Part shown: positions 60,506 through 64,000 of the stretch, piece after piece | Layout of the letters: every line of letters starts with the position of its first letter | Numbering within the stretch: the first letter of the stretch is position 1 | NCBI RefSeq assembly: GCF_005222805.1 | Contig: NZ_STGC01000005.1 | Location: forward strand, 1,030,456-1,094,455 | Direction of reading: 5' to 3' | DNA length: 64,000 nt | From: Devosia sp. FKR38 | Lineage (GTDB): Bacteria; Pseudomonadota; Alphaproteobacteria; Rhizobiales; Devosiaceae | Translations under genes and position numbers: made by a program | Notes under the pieces: generated by a model | Database searches by the model: none | The model's input: the letters and a program-made list of their open reading frames with translations, nothing else | Told to the model about the DNA's origin: nothing

Positions 60506-61249
60506 ATGAAACTGGCATTCGTCATTCCGGCCTATAATGAAGAGGCCCTGATCGGCAAATGCCTGGAATCGGTGGTGGCCGAGATCGCCCGCGTCGGTGT
60601 CGATGCCGACATCATCGTGGTCAACAATGCCTCGACCGACCGTACCGGCGAGATTGCCCGCAGCTTCCCCACCGTCCGCGTGGTCGATGAACCCAAGAAG
60701 GGCCTGGTCAATGCCCGCGACGCCGGCTTCGCCGCCAGCGAAGGCTTTGACCTCGTCGCCAATATCGACAGCGACACCATCGTGCCGCCTGGCTGGCTCG
60801 ATACTGTCTTCAGCGAATTCAACCGCGATCCCAAGCTGGTCTGCCTCAGCGGACCCTATGTCTATTACGACATGAGCGCCTGGAACCGCTTCCTGGTGAA
60901 CGCCTTCTATGGCCTCACCTGGCTGATCTATGTCCTCAACCGCTATGTGCTGCGCGTCGGCTCGGTGGTGCAGGGCGGCAATTTCGTCTTCAAGCGCGCT
61001 GCCTGGCAGCAGGTCGGCGGCTATGACCGCTCCATCGAATTCTTCGGCGAAGATACTGACGTGGCCGTGCGCCTCTCCAAGGTTGGCGGCGTCAAATTTA
61101 CCTTCGCGCTCAAGATGAAAACCTCCGGCCGCCGCCTTGAAAAGGAAGGCGTCTTCCGCACCGCGGGGACCTATACGCTCAACTTCTTCTGGGTCACCTT
61201 TCGCGGCAAGCCCGCCACCAAGGCCTATACCGACATTCGCCCGGACTGA
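60506..61249 (+). CDS. Family 2 glycosyltransferase
   Basis: A 247-residue GT-A fold glycosyltransferase: FVIPAYNEEALIGKCLESVV at the start, IVVNNASTDRTGEIA, the metal/sugar-nucleotide motif ANIDSDTIVPPGW, and GGNFVFKRAAWQQVGGYDRSIEFFGEDTDVAVRL near the acceptor site. One hydrophobic stretch (about 135-152, NAFYGLTWLIYVLNRYV) may anchor it to the inner membrane. ATG at 60506 follows GAGG. No other polysaccharide genes are adjacent, so the acceptor is unknown. Confidence 0.9.
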   Translation: MKLAFVIPAYNEEALIGKCLESVVAEIARVGVDADIIVVNNASTDRTGEIARSFPTVRVVDEPKKGLVNARDAGFAASEGFDLVANIDSDTIVPPGWLDTVFSEFNRDPKLVCLSGPYVYYDMSAWNRFLVNAFYGLTWLIYVLNRYVLRVGSVVQGGNFVFKRAAWQQVGGYDRSIEFFGEDTDVAVRLSKVGGVKFTFALKMKTSGRRLEKEGVFRTAGTYTLNFFWVTFRGKPATKAYTDIRPD

Positions 61250-61333
61250 TCGCATGGCGATCGCGTCAAAACGCGCCGCCAAGGTCACACGACGTTAAGT
61301 CTCCCAAGCGGGACAGAATCAGGCGATGCTGAT

Positions 61334-61354
61334 GCTGCGCTAGACTAGCGCAGC
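61334..61354. promoter_or_regulatory. 21-bp perfect palindrome upstream of fliK-like gene
   Basis: GCTGCGCTAG, one base, CTAGCGCAGC. It ends 28 bp before the ATG at 61383 and has no T tract, so it is either an operator or a leader hairpin. Confidence 0.5.
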
Positions 61355-61382
61355 CGCATGGTGCGGCCGGGGCAGGAACGCC

Positions 61383-63224
61383 ATGTCGATTCCCAGCCAG
61401 TTCCCCCAGATCATTGCCGCTGCGCGCGGAACCGCGCTGCAGGCGCTAGCCTTGCAGGCCGGTCAGTCCATCGAGGGCAAGGTCATCGGCCCAGCGCCCA
61501 ATGGCGGCACCCAGGTGCAGATCGCCGGCCAGTCGCTCAACCTGGTGTTGCCGCTCGCCGCCAAGGCCGGCGATATCCTCAAGTTTGACGTGCAGGGCAC
61601 CGGCGCACAATTGCGCCTCGCCATCCAGGCCGCCAGCATCAAGGCGCTCTCGACCCCCAATGCGCAGACGCCGACCGCCCAGCCCGCGCCCCAGGCCAGC
61701 GTCACCTTGCCTTTGCCCAGTCCCGGCGCCACCCTGTCCACCGAACTCCGCCCCGGCGTCACCACGACACCGCAGCCGCAGGCCTCCGCGCCACCCACCG
61801 GCCAACCTGCCGCGACGCAGTCCGGCGCCGCCTTGGCGGCCCCGCAGGTCAATACGCCCGCTCCGCAGCCCGGCGCCCCATCGGCTGTTGGACAAACCCC
61901 TGCATCCTCTGCACCTCAGGCCGCCAACACTCAGGTGCAAACCGCGCCGCCGGCCGCAACTGCCAATTCGCCTGCGCCACCCCTGGCAAATGTGCCGAGT
62001 GGGACCAATGCAGCGCCAACCGCTCCATTGGCCCCTGCCGCCCCGACGCCCCACCCTGCCGTTGCGGGCACCGCAACACCGCCCACCGCTGCACCCCCTG
62101 GCGCGCCAGCGGGCGCCGCCTCGCAAGCGGCCCCAACCTTCGCGCCAGCGCTGCCCCAAGCCCCAGCTACACCCGGCGTCCCCAACATGGCTCTGCGCAC
62201 GGCTGCCTATCCCGCCAGCCCGCCAGCCGCCGCGCCTGTGACGGCGCAGCCCGGCACAACGACGGCCGCTGCGACACCGACGGCCCCGACGACAGGACAG
62301 ACTCCGCCGGTCCAACCCGCTACCCCCCAGGCCGCCTTGGCCCAGATGGTGCAGACGGCTCTCCCACGCCAAAACAGCATCGTGGGCCTCACCGCCGCGC
62401 TCACCGCCGTCGCCGGCAAGGTCGCTTTGCCCGAGCCGGTGATCCGCGCCGCCCAACTGGTGCTGGCTGGCCGCGTGGTGCTCGATGGCGGTAAGCTCGA
62501 TGGAGCCGCCCTGCAGAAAGCTGTGCTGAGCTCCGGCATCTTTCAGGAAGCTGCCCTGGGCGATGCCACCGCCCGACTGCCCACCGCGCAAACCGATATG
62601 AAATCGGCGCTCCTCGGGCTGCGTCAGACCCTTGCCAGCTGGCTCGGCCAGCAGGGCGGTCTGGCGGCTGTCGCCCAGCCACCGCCGCCGCTGCGCGGGC
62701 AGGTGCCGCGCGCCAAAGGCCCGATCCCCCCGCCGGTTGACCCCGCCATGGGCTCGGAGACCGTGGGCAAGCACCTGCTCGACCGCACCGATGCCGCGCT
62801 GTCCCGCCTGCGCCTGCATCAGCACGCCTCCTTGCCCGATCCGGCTACCCGCAACGCGGATTGGAGCCTCGATCTGCCGGTGGTCATCTCCGGCCAGCAG
62901 ACCTTGTTGCAGATGCAGATCCATCGCGACGAACACAGCGCCAGCGAGGAGCAGAGCGAGCGCGGCTGGCAGATGCGCTTTGCCGTCAACGTGCCCGACA
63001 TGGGCGAGGTCGGCGCCCAGGTCACCCTGCGCGGCCGCACCACCGGCGTCATGCTCTGGGCCGCCGACGCCGAGACAACGGCTGCTTTGGAATCCGAAGT
63101 CGCGGCCCTGCGCGATACGCTGGCCAGTGTCGGTCTGCAGCCTGGCTCTGTCATCGTCCGCCATGGCGCGCCACAGACGAACCAGCCGAGCAGCTCAGGC
63201 CATTTCGTGGATGCTCGCTCATGA
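61383..63224 (+). CDS. FliK-like protein (Flg_hook domain)
   Basis: A 613-residue protein. Residues 1-80 form a conserved N-terminal domain (AGQSIEGKVIGPAPNGGTQVQIAGQSL). Residues about 90-310 are a low-complexity Ala/Pro/Thr/Gln linker. Residues about 315-430 are helical (VVLDGGKLDGAALQKAVLSS), and the C-terminal 150 residues (WSLDLPVVISGQQTLLQMQIH ... GEVGAQVTLRGRTTGVMLWA ... LRDTLASVGL) match the Flg_hook domain of flagellar hook-length control protein FliK. The following gene matches the FlhB C-terminus, FliK's partner, which supports the call. No other flagellar genes are in view, so it may be a FliK-like protein with another role. ATG at 61383. Confidence 0.8.
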   Translation: MSIPSQFPQIIAAARGTALQALALQAGQSIEGKVIGPAPNGGTQVQIAGQSLNLVLPLAAKAGDILKFDVQGTGAQLRLAIQAASIKALSTPNAQTPTAQPAPQASVTLPLPSPGATLSTELRPGVTTTPQPQASAPPTGQPAATQSGAALAAPQVNTPAPQPGAPSAVGQTPASSAPQAANTQVQTAPPAATANSPAPPLANVPSGTNAAPTAPLAPAAPTPHPAVAGTATPPTAAPPGAPAGAASQAAPTFAPALPQAPATPGVPNMALRTAAYPASPPAAAPVTAQPGTTTAAATPTAPTTGQTPPVQPATPQAALAQMVQTALPRQNSIVGLTAALTAVAGKVALPEPVIRAAQLVLAGRVVLDGGKLDGAALQKAVLSSGIFQEAALGDATARLPTAQTDMKSALLGLRQTLASWLGQQGGLAAVAQPPPPLRGQVPRAKGPIPPPVDPAMGSETVGKHLLDRTDAALSRLRLHQHASLPDPATRNADWSLDLPVVISGQQTLLQMQIHRDEHSASEEQSERGWQMRFAVNVPDMGEVGAQVTLRGRTTGVMLWAADAETTAALESEVAALRDTLASVGLQPGSVIVRHGAPQTNQPSSSGHFVDARS

Positions 63225-63493
63225 GCGAGGGCCCCAAAGACCGCGCACTGGCCATTGCCCTGCAATATGAAAAAGGCACGCGCGACGCTCCGCGCGTCGT
63301 CGCCAAGGGCAGGGGCCTCGTCGCTGAGCGGATCGTCGCCCTGGCCGAAGAGAACGGCATCATAATCGAGGCCAATCCCGTGCTAGCCCAGGCGCTGAGC
63401 AGTGTGCCGATCGATGACAGTATCCCGCTTGAGCTCTACGAGGCCGTCGCCATCGTCATCGGTTATGTGCTGCGCACCACCAAGAAGACCTGA
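63221..63493 (+). CDS. FlhB C-terminal-domain-like protein (FlhX type)
   Basis: A 90-residue protein equal to the cytoplasmic C-terminal domain of FlhB/YscU export switch proteins: ALAIALQYEKGTRDAPRVVAKG, AERIVALAEENGIIIEANPVLAQAL and SIPLELYEAVAIVIGYVLR. The autocleavage motif NPTH and the four membrane helices of FlhB are absent; the protein starts right where the cleaved fragment would. It overlaps the fliK-like stop by four bases (ATGA), so the FliK-FlhB(C) pair is coupled. Confidence 0.88.
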   Translation: MSEGPKDRALAIALQYEKGTRDAPRVVAKGRGLVAERIVALAEENGIIIEANPVLAQALSSVPIDDSIPLELYEAVAIVIGYVLRTTKKT

Positions 63494-63571
63494 ATCGGAC
63501 TTCAGCCCATTGCACGGCGGCAATCTGGTCCCCATGTCCTGCCCAGACAGTTTTCGTCACGGAGGCGCATC

Positions 63572-64000
63572 ATGCCCAACCAGCAGGACCAGCAGGCCAT
63601 CAACGACCTTTTTGACCGCATCGAGGATGTGGCCCGCACCAGCGCGCCGCGCGATCCCGACGCCGAGCTGTTGATCCAGCAGCGCCTGCGGGCCTTTCCG
63701 CCCGCGCCCTATTACCTGGCCCAGGTTGTTGTGATGCAGGACCAGGCGCTGCGCGAGGCCCGCGAGCGCATCGAGGAACTCGAACGCGCGCGCGAGCGGC
63801 CTCGCGGCCCTTGGGGCCGCAGCCCGGACAGTTGGCAGGAACAACCCGTGCGCGGGCAGGGCGGCGGCTTTCTCGCAGGCGCAGCCCAGACCGCCCTGGG
63901 CGTCACAGGCGGCATGCTGCTCGGCAGTGCTTTGGCCGGCCTCTTCGGCGGCAGCGCCCATGCCAGCGAACCCGACCAACCCGCCGCTGACGACCCGGGA
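63572..64000 (+). CDS. DUF2076-domain protein (C-terminus cut by window edge)
   Basis: The 143 visible residues start MPNQQDQQAINDLFDRIEDV, preceded by GGAGG. DUF2076 features are the N-terminal coiled coil (DQQAINDLFDRIEDVAR ... LIQQRLRAFPPAPYYLAQVVVMQDQALREA) and a Gly/Ala-rich segment GGGFLAGAAQTALGVTGGML that may be membrane-associated. The tail is acidic and probably continues with the family's DD-rich end beyond the window. The frame stays open to base 64000. It is a periplasmic ligand-binding-like family of unknown role. Confidence 0.85.
   Translation, partial: MPNQQDQQAINDLFDRIEDVARTSAPRDPDAELLIQQRLRAFPPAPYYLAQVVVMQDQALREARERIEELERARERPRGPWGRSPDSWQEQPVRGQGGGFLAGAAQTALGVTGGMLLGSALAGLFGGSAHASEPDQPAADDPG

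Overview
The window reads as a GC-rich (about 64 %) alphaproteobacterial chromosome, most likely order Hyphomicrobiales and probably Devosia or a close relative. The support is the order glmU-glmS-[island]-recG-sdhE-mfd followed by an invasion-associated-locus-B family gene, an ScfR-type regulator beside a CrbS/CrbR-type two-component pair, the alphaproteobacterial flavour of the proteins, tightly packed operons with ATGA or TGATG overlaps, and dispersed CCTCCCCC/GGGGGAGG palindromes. The genus is inference; no rRNA is present.

Layout. 1-2871: end of a small exported protein and an MMPL/RND exporter. 3008-7220: three regulator/effector modules (HxlR with a quinone reductase, an ArsR-like regulator with an MFS permease, ArsR with an SRPBCC protein). 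7376-10165: gyrA. 10303-14207: LysE exporter, GNAT, pentapeptide protein, coaD, two cyclophilins, DUF606. 14256-20038: queA-tgt, pgi, an aminoglycoside-phosphotransferase-fold kinase and map. 20285-25119: membrane protein, tRNA-Lys, SPOR-like envelope protein, glmU-glmS. 25120-29624: a lower-GC island with three co-directional genes. 29625-37147: recG, ClbS-like, sdhE, mfd, IalB family. 37223-39305: UbiH-family hydroxylase and a split YeeE/YedE transporter. 39491-45889: TerC, quinone oxidoreductase, tRNA-Ser, several one-gene regulators, an MFS permease and two small unknown genes. 46061-53674: 5-oxoprolinase pxpBCA convergent with a five-gene HAAT-type ABC importer. 53865-58852: ScfR-like regulator, response regulator, small membrane protein and SSS-type sensor kinase. 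58855-64000: potassium channel, DUF1993, glycosyltransferase, FliK-like and FlhB-C-terminal-like pair, and a partial DUF2076 protein.

The strongest candidate for an unusual system is the island between glmS and recG. It encodes an OLD/AAA_21-type ABC ATPase, an overlapping small protein with TOPRIM-like (DUF4435-like) motifs, and a directly abutting DUF262 protein. The first two resemble the AriA/AriB pair of the PARIS anti-phage system, and the DUF262 gene is an extra component. The second most interesting region is the acetate/short-chain-acyl signalling cluster, where the ScfR-like regulator carries what looks like a histidine-kinase dimerisation helix without its phospho-acceptor histidine. 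Smaller oddities include a Tgt that has lost three of four zinc ligands, a GyrA with Met at the position of E. coli Asp87, and several well-formed operators next to ArsR and MerR family regulators.
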